64,000 nucleotides of DNA, taken from assembly GCF_019352895.1 (NCBI RefSeq), contig NZ_JAAAFX010000009.1, positions 1,229,978 through 1,293,977 of the forward strand, read 5' to 3'. Under the pieces are notes generated by a model, which was not told the DNA's origin, did not search any database, and worked only from the letters and a program-made list of their open reading frames with translations. The translations under genes and the position numbers were made by a program. Below are positions 7,620-19,900 of the stretch, piece by piece; position 1 is the first letter of the stretch, and each line of letters opens with the position of its first letter. Source of the stretch: Variovorax boronicumulans. Lineage in GTDB: Bacteria > Pseudomonadota > Gammaproteobacteria > Burkholderiales > Burkholderiaceae_C.

Positions 7620-8480
7620 GTGACCGACTCACCCGACTACCATCCCCCCAAGGTCTGGACCTGGAACAAGGCCAGCGGCGGCAAGTTCGCCAACATCAAC
7701 CGTCCGATCGCCGGGTCGACGCACGACAAGGAACTGCCGGTCGGCCGCCATCCCCTGCAGCTCTATTCGCTCGCCACGCCCAACGGCGTCAAGGTCACGG
7801 TGATGCTGGAGGAGCTGCTGGCGCTCGGCCATGCAGGCGCGGAATACGACGCCTGGCTCATCAGGATCAACGAGGGCGACCAGTTCGGCAGCGGCTTCGT
7901 CGGGGTCAATCCGAACTCGAAGATCCCGGCGTTGCTGGACCGCAGCGGACCGACGCCGGTCCGCGTGTTCGAGTCGGGCGCCATCCTGGTCTACCTGGCC
8001 GAGAAGTTCGGCGCTTTCCTGCCGACCGAGCCCGCGCGCCGTGCCGAATGCATGGCCTGGCTGTTCTGGCAGATGGGCAGCGCGCCCTACCTCGGCGGCG
8101 GCTTCGGCCATTTCTACGCCTATGCGCCGACGAAGATCGAGTACGCGATCGACCGCTTCGCGATGGAGGTCAAGCGCCAGCTCGACGTGCTGGACCGGCG
8201 CCTCGCGGAATCGCCCTATCTGGCGGGTGACGACTACACGATCGCCGACATCGCGGTCTGGTCCTGGTACGGCGCGCTCGCCAAGGGCCTGCTCTACGAG
8301 GCGGGCGAGTTCCTTCAGGTGCAGGCCTACACCCATGTGCAGCGCTGGACCGATGCCATCGCCGAACGGCCCGCGGTGCAGCGTGGCCGCCGCGTCAACC
8401 GCACCTGGGGCGATGCGGCGAGCCAGCTGCCCGAGCGGCACGCGGCCGGCGACTTCGACGCCCCGCCGCCGCAGGCCTGA
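7620..8480 (+). CDS. yghU: YghU-type glutathione S-transferase / disulfide-bond oxidoreductase
   Basis: A 286-residue protein from a GTG start (7620). It closely resembles E. coli YghU (288 residues) by eye over its whole length: PxKVWTWxKxxGGxFANINRP near the N-terminus, VGxHPLQLYSLxTPNG, MLEELLALG, NPNSKIPAL and the C-terminal RPAVxRGRxVNRT. YghU/YfcG-class proteins bind two glutathiones and reduce disulfides or organic hydroperoxides in the cytosol. The N-terminal Asn (in FANINRP) replaces the Tyr/Ser of other GST classes. It appears monocistronic, with a hairpin upstream and a convergent small gene downstream. Confidence 0.92.
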   Translation: MTDSPDYHPPKVWTWNKASGGKFANINRPIAGSTHDKELPVGRHPLQLYSLATPNGVKVTVMLEELLALGHAGAEYDAWLIRINEGDQFGSGFVGVNPNSKIPALLDRSGPTPVRVFESGAILVYLAEKFGAFLPTEPARRAECMAWLFWQMGSAPYLGGGFGHFYAYAPTKIEYAIDRFAMEVKRQLDVLDRRLAESPYLAGDDYTIADIAVWSWYGALAKGLLYEAGEFLQVQAYTHVQRWTDAIAERPAVQRGRRVNRTWGDAASQLPERHAAGDFDAPPPQA

Positions 8481-8609
8481 GCCCGGCGCGCAGCTCGGCA
8501 GCGCCTGGCGGCCAACGGCAAATCATCCACCGCGGAGGCCCCGCTCTCCGCCTTTGCGTCAATCGGGGCCCGTGACCGGCAGGCCACTCTGACGCACGCT
8601 GCCGATGGT

Positions 8610-8837
8610 CTAAGCAGCGCCGCCGGCACGGCCGCCCTTGCGCGCCGCGTCGTGGTTCTCGGCCCGGCCACGTCCCGAGCCGCTCTTGTTGCCGCCGCCC
8701 GATTCCTTGTTCACCGTGGCCCAGGCGCGGCGCTCGGCCTCCGCCTTGGCCACGCCGCGGTCTTCGTAGCCTTCTTCGATGTGCTCGGCCTTGCGTTTCT
8801 GCTTGTCCGTGTACGACGACTTGTCCCCTTGAGGCAT
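8610..8837 (-). CDS. small hydrophilic protein, conserved, often annotated 'plasmid stabilization protein'
   Basis: A 75-residue protein starting MPQGDKSSYTDKQKRKAEHI. It is rich in Lys/Glu/Gly and has the central pattern EGYEDRGVAKAEAERRAWATVNKESGGG. This small family is widespread in Proteobacteria. The 'plasmid stabilization' label is historical and not supported by mechanism. It ends in a Gly/Arg/Ala-rich tail (KGGRAGGAA), looks intrinsically disordered and could bind nucleic acid. AGGAG lies 7 nt before the ATG. It is convergent with yghU and divergent from the acidic protein gene at 9032. Confidence 0.75.
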   Translation of the reverse strand: MPQGDKSSYTDKQKRKAEHIEEGYEDRGVAKAEAERRAWATVNKESGGGNKSGSGRGRAENHDAARKGGRAGGAA

Positions 8838-9031
8838 GGTGTGCTCCTGTGAAGTGACCGAGATCGGATTGCCGCGCGGCGGAGGGCCGGCATGGGTAGG
8901 AAAGATCGCCATGCACTCGTCGGTCAAGCACGGTGCACACGCCGACAGCCGGCGTCGGCCCGGGACCACAGGCGCCGCCCGCCGCGACACCGCAAGCTGG
9001 CTGCTTGCCGACTTGCATCAGGAGAAATGAC

Positions 9032-9412
9032 ATGGCCACCAGCAGCGCAGCAGGCGCCCCCAGCACCCACCCCGTCCAACCCGACGACGACACCCGCCTG
9101 CTCGGCCCGAGCGACAGCTCGGACAGCGGCAGCGACACCCTCGGACAGCGCGCCGATCTGGCACCGCCGGAAGACAGCCTGACCGGCACCACGCTGGAGC
9201 CTCTGGAGGGCGGCAGCGACAGCGCCGGCACCGGCGAGCGCGCCGACGCCGAGGGCGACCTGCCGCCCGACGGCGCGGACATCCTGCCCGACCGCATCAT
9301 CGGACCGGGTGGCGGGCGCCTGGACCCGTCGGAGGTGCATTCGCTCGGCGGCACCTGGACTGCGGAGGAAGCGGTGGACGAAGGGGATGAAGACGACGAG
9401 GACGCCGCCTGA
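9032..9412 (+). CDS. small acidic low-complexity hypothetical protein
   Basis: A 126-residue protein from ATG 9032, chosen because AGGAG lies just upstream. It is extremely acidic and rich in Asp/Gly/Ser/Pro, with repeated short DSSDSGSD-like and GDLPPDGAD-like stretches and an EDDEDAA end. No hydrophobic core or signal peptide is visible, so it is probably disordered. I do not recognise a family with a known function. Codon use fits the genome and the frame is uninterrupted, which supports expression. It is divergent from the basic small gene at 8610-8837, an intriguing acidic/basic pair. Confidence 0.6.
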   Translation: MATSSAAGAPSTHPVQPDDDTRLLGPSDSSDSGSDTLGQRADLAPPEDSLTGTTLEPLEGGSDSAGTGERADAEGDLPPDGADILPDRIIGPGGGRLDPSEVHSLGGTWTAEEAVDEGDEDDEDAA

Positions 9413-9646
9413 GCGATCCGACGGCTCCAGCGCCGAGCGCGGGCGGCGCCGACCCGTGTGCGCCCGGCTGCGCCCGAGCGCCTGGACGCAGCCAAGGATG
9501 TGCTGCGTGAGCCGTTCCGTCGGCCACGCCATCGCGCGGCGCCCACCACCAGCCCTCTCGAAGCCGGATACCGTGCCCGAAGGGCTGCACGCGACGCATA
9601 AACTGCGGTCTTCCGAAGCTTTGCGCCCACCGGGGTGCCCGACGCC

Positions 9647-10402
9647 ATGGACCGTTCGCCTCTCCCCCCCGCTTCCACCACCGCACTGCGCGCGGCCTTC
9701 GCGCCCACCGGCACGCTGCGCGCGTCCATCAACCTGGGCAACCCGATCCTCGCCGCGCGCGACGCGGCCGGTGGCGAGCCCGTCGGTGTCTCGGTCGACC
9801 TCGCGCGGGCGCTGGCCCGGCGCCTGGAAGTGCCGCTCGAATGCCTGGTGTTCGACAAGGCTGCGCAATCGGTCGAGGCGGTGCGCAACGAGCGCGCCGA
9901 CATCGGCTTCTTCGCCATCGACCCGGCGCGCAGCGAGGGCCTGGGTTTCACCGCGGCCTATGTGCTGATCGAAGGCAGCTACCTCGTGCCGAGCGCTGCC
10001 TCGCTGCAGGACAACGCCGAAGTCGACCGCGCGGGCCTGCGCGTGGGCGTCGGCTCGGGCAGCGCCTACGACCTGTTCCTGACGCGCGCGCTCCAGGCTG
10101 CGCAGATCGAGCGCTTCTTCAATGCCGAGGCCGTGACCGAGGCACTCAAGGAGGGTCGCATCGAGGTCGCGGCCGGCATCCGCAAGCAGTTGCAGACGCT
10201 CACCCGATCCGACCCCGGCCTGCGGCTGCTGCCCGGCCGCTTCATGGTGATCCAGCAGGCCATGGGCCTGCCGGCGAGTCGGGGAACGCAAGCCAGGGAA
10301 GCGCTGGCGGCCTTCGTCGAGGAGATGAAGGCCAGCGGCTTCGTCGCCGAGGCCCTGGCGCGCCACCGCATCGACGGTGGCACCGTGGCGCCGGCTGCCT
10401 GA
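9647..10402 (+). CDS. family 3 periplasmic-binding-protein-like protein without signal peptide
   Basis: A 251-residue protein with the two-lobed amino-acid-binding (SBP family 3) pattern: PVGVSVDLARALARRLEVPLE (about 45-65), VEAVRNERADIGFFAIDPARS, then FTAAYVLIEGSYLVP and LRVGVGSGSAYDLFL. Such proteins normally deliver polar amino acids to ABC transporters in the periplasm. Here no signal peptide or lipobox is seen from either start (GTG 9635 or ATG 9647), and no permease or ATPase gene is adjacent. It may act in the cytoplasm as a sensor or enzyme-like binding protein. It is convergent with the phospholipase D gene, 9 bp apart. Confidence 0.75.
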   Translation: MDRSPLPPASTTALRAAFAPTGTLRASINLGNPILAARDAAGGEPVGVSVDLARALARRLEVPLECLVFDKAAQSVEAVRNERADIGFFAIDPARSEGLGFTAAYVLIEGSYLVPSAASLQDNAEVDRAGLRVGVGSGSAYDLFLTRALQAAQIERFFNAEAVTEALKEGRIEVAAGIRKQLQTLTRSDPGLRLLPGRFMVIQQAMGLPASRGTQAREALAAFVEEMKASGFVAEALARHRIDGGTVAPAA

Positions 10403-10411
10403 GCACCGCCG

Positions 10412-11986
10412 CTACAGCAGGTCTTCGGGCAGCAGCTTGAGCAGCAGCCAGTCCTTGAAGCTGCCGAGCCAGCTGGCGCCGGGCTCGTCGGTGATGAGCT
10501 TCTGGCTGCCGTCGGCGTCGTGCTCGATCCACTCGACGCCCTCCCCTTCGCCGCGCAGGCGCAGCTCGTAGGCGCCCATCGAACGCAGCGTCATGAGCTT
10601 GCCGAACTGCTCGGCCAGCGCCGGGCTGTCGACCAGGATGCCGATCTCGGTGTTGAGCCGCGCGGAGCGGCCGTCGAGGTTCATCGAGCCCAGGAAGATC
10701 CGGCGCCGGTCCACCAGCGCCACCTTGGCGTGCAGCCGCCCCGAGGAGCTGCGGAAGTCGCCCAGGCCGGCCTGGCGCGGCGCGAGCTTGGCGCCCAGTT
10801 CGAACACGCGCACGCCGGCCTTGAGCATGCGGTAGCGGTACTTCGCATAGCCGGCGTACACCAGCGATTCGTCGGTGGCGTCGAGGGAGTTGGTGAGCAC
10901 GATCACCTGCACCTTGTTGTCGACCGCCATCTGCAGCAGCTTGACCCCGTCCTCGCCCGGAATGAAATAGGGCGAGACCATCACCACTTCCGACGTGGCG
11001 CCGCTGAGCATGGCGATGGTGCGCTGGGTCACGCTGTCGGCGAAGCTGGCCTCGGGGTCGTCCATCGCGACCTTCTTGGGCGTGTCGGCGATCGCACGGC
11101 CGTCGCCCGGGATCTGCACGAGGCGGCCCGCCTGCAGCTGGCGTTCGATGGGCGCATGGCCGAGCACGTCGGTGTCGCGTTCGGTGGTCGCGGGCGCGGC
11201 CCCGGCCAGCCGGGCCTGCAGCCAGCTGCGCGTGACCTCGCTGTCGGCCGGGACCCGCATCAGGTTGTCGATCGGACGGGTCTGGGCGCTGTTCCAGAAG
11301 TCGTCGAAGGTGTCGGACAGCTCGGGCACCACCGGCCCGCTGACCAGCACGTCGAGGTCGATGAAGTTCGCGACGTCGCTGCGCATGAAGTACTCGTCGG
11401 CGATGTTGCGCCCGCCGGTGATGGCCAGGCTGTTGTCGGCCACGAAGAGCTTGTTGTGCATGCGCCGGTTGAAGCGGCGGAAATCGGCCAGCGACAGGGC
11501 CAGCCGCAGGCCGAGCGGCCCGCTGCGCACGGCCAGCGGATTGAACAGCCGCAGCTCGAAGTTGGGCTGCGAGGCCAGCGCGGCGAACAGCGCGTCCTTG
11601 CCCGCCGTGTAGAAGTCGTCGACCAGCAGCCGCACCCGCACGCCGCGCCGCGCGGCATCGAGCAAGGCGCCCAGGAACTGCTTGCCGCTGGCGTCGTCCT
11701 GCAGGATGTAGTACTGGGCGTCGAGCGTCTTCTGGGCCGCGCGCGCCAGCGCCAGGCGCGCATTGAAGGCGGTCGGCCCCTCGGGCATCAGCTGGAAGCC
11801 GGAGAAGCCGGTGGGCATGCCCTGCCCGCTGGCCAGCGCGATCTGCGCCAGCCGGGTGTCGGCAACGTCGGTGCGCGCCGCCGAGAAGCGTTCGGCCTGC
11901 GGTGGGGGCAGGCTGGCACAACCCGCCAGCACCACCGCCGCGGACAGTGCTGCGGCACGCAGGAGTCGCTGGAGGGTCAGCGGCAT
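10412..11986 (-). CDS. phospholipase D / cardiolipin synthase family lipoprotein
   Basis: A 524-residue protein. The N-terminus is a lipoprotein signal peptide ending in VLAGC (lipidated Cys near residue 23). Two HKD motifs are visible: MHNKLFVADNSLAITGGRN (about 175-193) and LHAKVALVDRRRIFLGSMNLD (about 415-435). These phosphotransferases form or cleave phosphodiester bonds in phospholipids. This lipid-anchored subgroup is usually listed as cardiolipin synthase-like. It starts 23 bp after the alaS stop on the same strand, so it may be read from the alaS transcript. The true substrate at the periplasmic face is unknown. Confidence 0.88.
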   Translation of the reverse strand: MPLTLQRLLRAAALSAAVVLAGCASLPPPQAERFSAARTDVADTRLAQIALASGQGMPTGFSGFQLMPEGPTAFNARLALARAAQKTLDAQYYILQDDASGKQFLGALLDAARRGVRVRLLVDDFYTAGKDALFAALASQPNFELRLFNPLAVRSGPLGLRLALSLADFRRFNRRMHNKLFVADNSLAITGGRNIADEYFMRSDVANFIDLDVLVSGPVVPELSDTFDDFWNSAQTRPIDNLMRVPADSEVTRSWLQARLAGAAPATTERDTDVLGHAPIERQLQAGRLVQIPGDGRAIADTPKKVAMDDPEASFADSVTQRTIAMLSGATSEVVMVSPYFIPGEDGVKLLQMAVDNKVQVIVLTNSLDATDESLVYAGYAKYRYRMLKAGVRVFELGAKLAPRQAGLGDFRSSSGRLHAKVALVDRRRIFLGSMNLDGRSARLNTEIGILVDSPALAEQFGKLMTLRSMGAYELRLRGEGEGVEWIEHDADGSQKLITDEPGASWLGSFKDWLLLKLLPEDLL

Positions 11987-12009
11987 GATGGTGTCTCCAC
12001 CGGGGCGGG

Positions 12010-14634
<2,625 letters not shown>

Positions 14635-14699
14635 GGGATGAAAAGGCTGGCGCAGCGGAACAGTGCTCCCGCTAACTGCTTGATTTGATTGGCCATTCG

Positions 14700-14705
14700 A
14701 TTATA
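14700..14705 (-). promoter_or_regulatory. perfect -10 box upstream of alaS
   Basis: On the minus strand these six bases read TATAAT. Transcription would start about 55-60 nt before the alaS ATG. No good -35 hexamer is found 16-18 bp upstream, so a weak or activated promoter is inferred. Confidence 0.5.
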
Positions 14706-14773
14706 GGTTTGGGACCACCCCCGCACCCGCGTGGGCCCATGCCCTTTGCCGCTCGGCCCGCGCCCGCCAGGCG

Positions 14774-15322
14774 CTACTTCAGGTCCATGAAGTTGCTCTC
14801 GATCCAGACCCGGCCTTCCTCGTTGAGCGCGAGGTCGAGCGCCTGGTCCCTGGAGATCTTCTTTTCCTTGATCGCCACCGACAGCGGGTTCTCGAACGAA
14901 TCGTCCTTGCGGTGGTTGTAGATGCGCTCGTTGCCCTCGGGATCGCTGTAGATGTAGGACACGCTGATGCCGTCGAGGTCGGCAAAGGGCTGCAGGAACT
15001 CCATGAACTGCGAGGCGGTGATGCCCTCGGCCTTGATGGCCTGCCAGTGCTTGAAGTAGATCGACTGGCCCAGCACCGCCTCGCGGCGCTGGATCTGCCG
15101 GGCCCGCTGCGGGTCGGGCTCGGGCGCCTTGCGCGGCCATTCACGCGGGGCGCTCGGCGCGACCGGCTCGACCTTCGGCGCCGCGGCCGGTGCCTGCGGC
15201 ATGGGCGACGCGGCCGGCGGAACGGGTCGCGCGGCCGCCATGGTGGGCGCCTGGGCCATCGGTGCCGGCCTGCCCGCCCCGGCTTCTCGACCGCGCCACA
15301 GCCGCCGCAGGCGATCGATCAT
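14774..15322 (-). CDS. hypothetical protein with Pro/Ala-rich linker and conserved C-terminal domain
   Basis: A 182-residue protein. Residues 1-75 are basic and then Pro/Ala-rich (a flexible linker). Residues about 76-182 form a compact, charged domain beginning QRREAVLGQSIYFKHWQAI and ending ESNFMDLK. I recognise no family. Its ATG overlaps the stop of the upstream gene as ATGA (15319-15322), so the two proteins are made together and may interact. No signal peptide or membrane segment is seen. It lies upstream of alaS on the same strand, 139 bp away with a separate promoter between. Confidence 0.6.
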   Translation of the reverse strand: MIDRLRRLWRGREAGAGRPAPMAQAPTMAAARPVPPAASPMPQAPAAAPKVEPVAPSAPREWPRKAPEPDPQRARQIQRREAVLGQSIYFKHWQAIKAEGITASQFMEFLQPFADLDGISVSYIYSDPEGNERIYNHRKDDSFENPLSVAIKEKKISRDQALDLALNEEGRVWIESNFMDLK

Positions 15323-15744
15323 AGGGAGCCTGCTTTGGTCCGTTCGTTGGCCGCGAGGCGCGCCACGGTGGGGTCCGACAGGATCAGCACCGCGCGGTAG
15401 GCGGCGCGGCCGGCCAGCTTGGCGTCCTCGGCCAGTTGCTTCCAGCTGCGCTCCTGCTCCTGCGGCGACAGCGCCGCCGATTGGCGCAGCATGGTGCGGC
15501 TGATCTCCAGCAGCGCCTGCGCCGAGGTCAGGCAGAAGTGCACGGCGGACAGTTCCGGCCGGTCGCGGTAGTGCGCCATTTCCGTCTGACGCACGTTGAC
15601 CTGGTCTTCCGCCGACAACATGCCGAAATCGGTGGACCGGCAGAACGGCACGCTGCCGAAAGCGCCGCCGAAACCCTGCATCGCCGCCTCGATGGCGGCC
15701 GAGGCTTCGTCGACGAGCATGGCCTCGCGCTCCCTCAAATCCAT
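15319..15744 (-). CDS. hypothetical helical protein, coupled to its downstream partner
   Basis: A 141-residue protein predicted by eye to be mostly alpha-helical (long amphipathic runs around AALSPQEQERSWKQLAEDAKL). It has two Cys (PFCRSTDF, HFCLTSAQ) and no signal peptide or transmembrane segment. I do not recognise the family. Its stop overlaps the start of the next gene as ATGA. The 274 bp upstream include an AT-rich patch at roughly 15,890-15,975, probably its promoter region. Confidence 0.55.
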   Translation of the reverse strand: MDLREREAMLVDEASAAIEAAMQGFGGAFGSVPFCRSTDFGMLSAEDQVNVRQTEMAHYRDRPELSAVHFCLTSAQALLEISRTMLRQSAALSPQEQERSWKQLAEDAKLAGRAAYRAVLILSDPTVARLAANERTKAGSL

Positions 15745-16018
15745 AAGTGTCTTCCGTACGTTTGCATGTATCCCTCACGATGGAAGGCGTCTGGGTCCGG
15801 CGCCTCACCGGGTCGGCTGTCGGCGGCCGGGCGGGGAGCGGATGGGGCCGGATGCTACCGCGCGCCTCTTTCCCGCCCGCAAACGAAAGAATGAATTCGA
15901 CGCCGCCAGTGCCTAAAGTAACAAATTATGTGAAAAAGTGCTGGATTGTCGCCACATTGTTAACTGATTGTGTAATCCGCCCCTTGGATCCTGCGGCAGT
16001 CCCGGTCGAGGGCCGCGC

Positions 16019-16957
16019 TCAGCGCGCGCAGTCGCGCGCCGTCTCGAGCCCGGGCTGTCCTTGCATGTCGTGGTATTCGGGCGGCAGCGTCTGCACCTCG
16101 CGAACCGCCACGCGGTGGCCGGCATTGCGCAGCGCGTCGGCGAAGCGCCGCTGCAGCACGAACGGCGTCACGTTGTCCAAGGCATTGCCCAGCACGAAGA
16201 CCTGGCGCCGGTCGCCGCGCACCACCCCACCGATGTGCGCCAGCGGGTCGTACATGCCTTGCACCGCGGCCAGGGCACGCGCGCTCGGCGGCCCCTCCCC
16301 CGCCATCTCCCGGCGCAACCGCACCCGCTCCTCGTAGGCGAAGGCGGCCGAGGTCATCACCACGCAGCGCAGGTCGGTGCGGCCCAAGGTGAGCATGGCC
16401 GCCGCCGCGGTCGCGCCGCCGCTGTGCCCCACCAGCACGAACTGCCCGATGCCGTGGAGGCGCTTGAGCGCATCGAGCGCCGCGTCGATCGGCGCGAACT
16501 CCTCCACCAGGCGCCGGCGCCGTCCATGGTCGCCCGAGGAGCCGTAGGTGCCGGGGCGCGCCATGAAGATCCACGGCACGCCGGCGCGGTCGCGGCTGCG
16601 TTGCGCATCGCGCGTGCGCAGGGCTTCGGTGTTGCCGGGAATGCGCGTGGGCGCCAGGTCCATTTCGTCGTCGCGGTCGCCGGAGAACTGCACGATGGCC
16701 ACGCGCGCACCCTCGATGTCGCCGCTCGCGAAGTAGCGGATGCAGGCCGGCCCTGCGGACGGCTGCACCCACAAATAGCCGGCGCGGTCGGGGCAGTGGG
16801 CGCGCACGGCCGGCTGGTTCCAGAGCAGCGCCGCCTCCGGTACCGCCAGGGGCGCGCGCACCTCGGGGGCGCTGCGCTGGGCGCAGGCCGCCTGCGCCAG
16901 GGCCAGCAGCACGAGTGCGAAACGGGCATGCCGCCGGACAGCGCCCGCCGCCTTCAT
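16019..16957 (-). CDS. secreted alpha/beta-hydrolase, coupled to the CapA/Mur-ligase fusion
   Basis: A 312-residue protein with a signal peptide (MKAAGAVRRHARFALVLLAL then AQAAC). The Cys could be a lipobox, which would make it a lipoprotein. The nucleophile elbow VLVGHSGGATAA (about 138-149) is clear, with a late Asp region (VFVLGNALDNVTPF) and a possible His near PEYHDM. This suggests an esterase, peptidase or thioesterase acting in the periplasm. The ATG overlaps the stop of the 1589-residue fusion gene (ATGA, 16954-16957), so its function is probably tied to that protein, for example trimming or releasing its product (inference). Confidence 0.7.
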   Translation of the reverse strand: MKAAGAVRRHARFALVLLALAQAACAQRSAPEVRAPLAVPEAALLWNQPAVRAHCPDRAGYLWVQPSAGPACIRYFASGDIEGARVAIVQFSGDRDDEMDLAPTRIPGNTEALRTRDAQRSRDRAGVPWIFMARPGTYGSSGDHGRRRRLVEEFAPIDAALDALKRLHGIGQFVLVGHSGGATAAAAMLTLGRTDLRCVVMTSAAFAYEERVRLRREMAGEGPPSARALAAVQGMYDPLAHIGGVVRGDRRQVFVLGNALDNVTPFVLQRRFADALRNAGHRVAVREVQTLPPEYHDMQGQPGLETARDCAR

Positions 16958-19900
16958 AGCTTTTCCAGCAGCACGGAGACGTCGCCGAAGTCGGACTGCT
17001 GGCGGTCGCCCTTCACCAGCACCAGGTCGCCGTCGCGCAGGATGTCGCCGAGGTAGCCCGCGAGCTGCGCCGCATCGTCGAAGTGCGGCCCGAGCAGTTC
17101 GGCCGGCACCTCTTCGCGCAGCCAGCGCATCTCGTCGCCGTGCGTCACCAGGTGCTGGATGCCCGACGCCAGCAGCGGCGAAGCCAGGCTGCGGTGCATG
17201 GCCTCGGCCTCGTTGCCCAGGTTGATGATGCGGCCCAGCACGCCGATCTTGCGCAGCACCGGCCCGGCCTGCGCGTGCTGGCAGGTGCGCACGAAGTCCA
17301 TCGCGTTGCGCATCGACATGACCTCGGCATTCCAGCTGTCGTCGATCAGCGTGGCCTGCACGCCGCCCTGCGTGCGCAGCGCGCGCATCTGCATCACCGA
17401 GGCGGGCAGCCGCACGTGCGGCATGCGCGCGCACGCGGCCTCGCCATCGAAGCCCATGGCCAGCAGCGCGGCGAAGGCCAGGGCCGAATTGCGCACCAGG
17501 CCCGCGCTCTCGATGGGGAAGACATATTCAAAGGCGCGCCCCGCCGTCGCGATGCGCACGCGGCAGCCGCCGCCGGGCTCGGGCCGGGTGTCGAGCACGC
17601 GGATGTTGGCGTCGGGCCCACGGCCCACCACCCAGATCGCGCCCGCGGTGCGCGCGGCGGCCTGCACCACCTGCGCCAGGCAGGGAATGTGGTCGGCCAC
17701 GATGGCCACGCCGCCGGGCTCCAGGCCCAGGAAGATGCGCGACTTGAACTCGGCCGTGAGCTCCAGCGTCGAGGCCTGGCGGGTCTGCGACAGGCCGATC
17801 TCGGTGACGATGGCCACGTGCGGCCGCGCCACCAGCGCGATCGGTCCGCGGTCCATCCAGAGCCCGCTCTGCGCCATCTCGAGAATGCACACGTCGGCAT
17901 CGGCCGCCAGGTTGGCCAGCATGGCCGGCACGCCGACGCGCGAGTTGTAGTTGTCGATGGTGGTACGCACGCGCGCGGCCTGGGGCAGCAGGTCGCGCAG
18001 CATCGCGATGGTCGACGACTTGCCGACCGTGCCGGTCACGCCCACCACCAGGCCCTGGTAGCGCGCCCGCGCGGCCGCGCCGAGCGCCAGCAGGGCACGG
18101 ATCGGGTCGTCCACCTGCAGCAGCGGAAAGGCCGGATCGAGCCCGTCCACCGCCTGCGAGACCATGGCACCGGCCAGCGCATGCTGCAGCCTCGGCAGCT
18201 CGAGGTGGCGGTCCCAGTTGTCCGGACGCGGCTTGCTGTAGCTCTCGTGCACGGCCAGCGTGCGGTAGTCGGATGCGACGAACAGCGCGGGCCCCGGCAG
18301 CATGGCGATGTGGCTCGACCCGCGCACCACCGCGTTGACGCACCAGCCCGGCGGCGGCTCGACCAGCCAGCGGCCGCCCGTCACCTGCTGCAGTTGCGCG
18401 GCCGTCCAGAGCGGCGCGGGCTTCGGGCCCGCACCGGGGCGCAGGGCGGCCAGCACGGGTGCCGGGCGCTCGGGCAGCGGCACCGGAAAGTCGGGCACGC
18501 GCAGGCCGCACCACACGGGCAGCAGGCGTGCGGACAGGTCGGTCGTGCTGCCGCGCACGCGCACTTCGAGCCGCAACACATCGCTTTCGAGCAGGCCGGC
18601 GCGCGGTGGGCGCAGGCCATAGCGGTCGCGGTAGATGCGACCGGGCTCCCAGCGGCTGGTCGGCCACATCCAGTCGCAGGGGTCGTGGTCCATGCCCTCG
18701 CCCCAGGGCGGCATGGTGGTGCTGCGCATCGGCAGCGCGCGGAACTGCACGCGCAGGTCGGCCGTCACGGGCGCGTCGACGGTCCAGAAAGACTCGACCC
18801 ACAGCATGCGGCGCCCGACGATCTGCCGCGGTGTGCAGCGCAGGCCCAGCAGGCGCATCGGACCGATCTGCAGCGGCGCCATCTGCGCGCTGGCCGGCAC
18901 GGCGTCGACCACCCATTCGGGGCGCGGCGCGCGCACCGGGTCGACGAGGGTCAACGGCAGCGGCCCCGATGCGGCGGCGCCCTCCGGCGCCGGCCTGGAC
19001 ACCAGCCGCTCGGGCGGCGACAGCCGGATGGCGCAACGACCGCCGGGCCTCGGCGCCATCTCGGTGCCGAGGGCGCGGCACTGCGCGGCAAAGCGCGCGC
19101 TCGCGGCCTCCGCCTGCGCGCCCTCGAGTTGCTTCGACACACCGAAGCCGACGCCGACCGGCGTGAACAGCACTTCCTCGACACCGTGCAGGCCCAGCGT
19201 CAGCGAGAACACGCCCGAGTCGCCGAAATCGTTGCGCACGGAGTCGAACAGCAGGTCGCCTGCGTCGTGCAGGATCGGACGGCCGCGATGCACCTCGATG
19301 CCCTGCAGCACATGTGCCGACGTGCCGAGCACCGCATCGGCGCCCGCGTCGACGATGGCATGGCCGACCGCGATCTCGGCGCGCGAAGGCGCGGTCTCGA
19401 GGTTGGCGCCCCAGTGCACCGCCACCAGCACCACGTCGGCCTCGCGGCGCGCGGCCTCGATGCGCGCCGCGAGCGTGGCCGTCCAGGCGGCCGGGTCGTC
19501 GAGCGACAGCCAGGCCGCGCCGGGCTTGTGGGCGGTCGCGGCAAAGCGCGGCTGCGTGGCGTCGAGCGAGAACAGCGCCACGCGCACGCCGCCCGCGCGC
19601 CGGAAGGCCGGTCGCAGCGCGGCCTCCAGCGTGCGGCCGGTGCCCGCATGGGCGATGCCCGCGGCGTCCAGCAGTCCCTGCTGTTCGACAAGTGCCTCGG
19701 GGCCGTAGTCGCCGCTGTGGTTGTTGGCGGTGGCGACCATGCCGATGCCCGCCTCGGTCAGCACCGCCAGCATCTCGGGCCGGGCACGGTAGTAGTACGG
19801 GCCGGCCTCGTCCTTCTCGACGCCCTGCTCGCCGGTGGTCGCGACCACGCATTCGAGGTTGACGATGCGCAGGTCGGCCTCGCGCAGCGCGGCGATGTCG

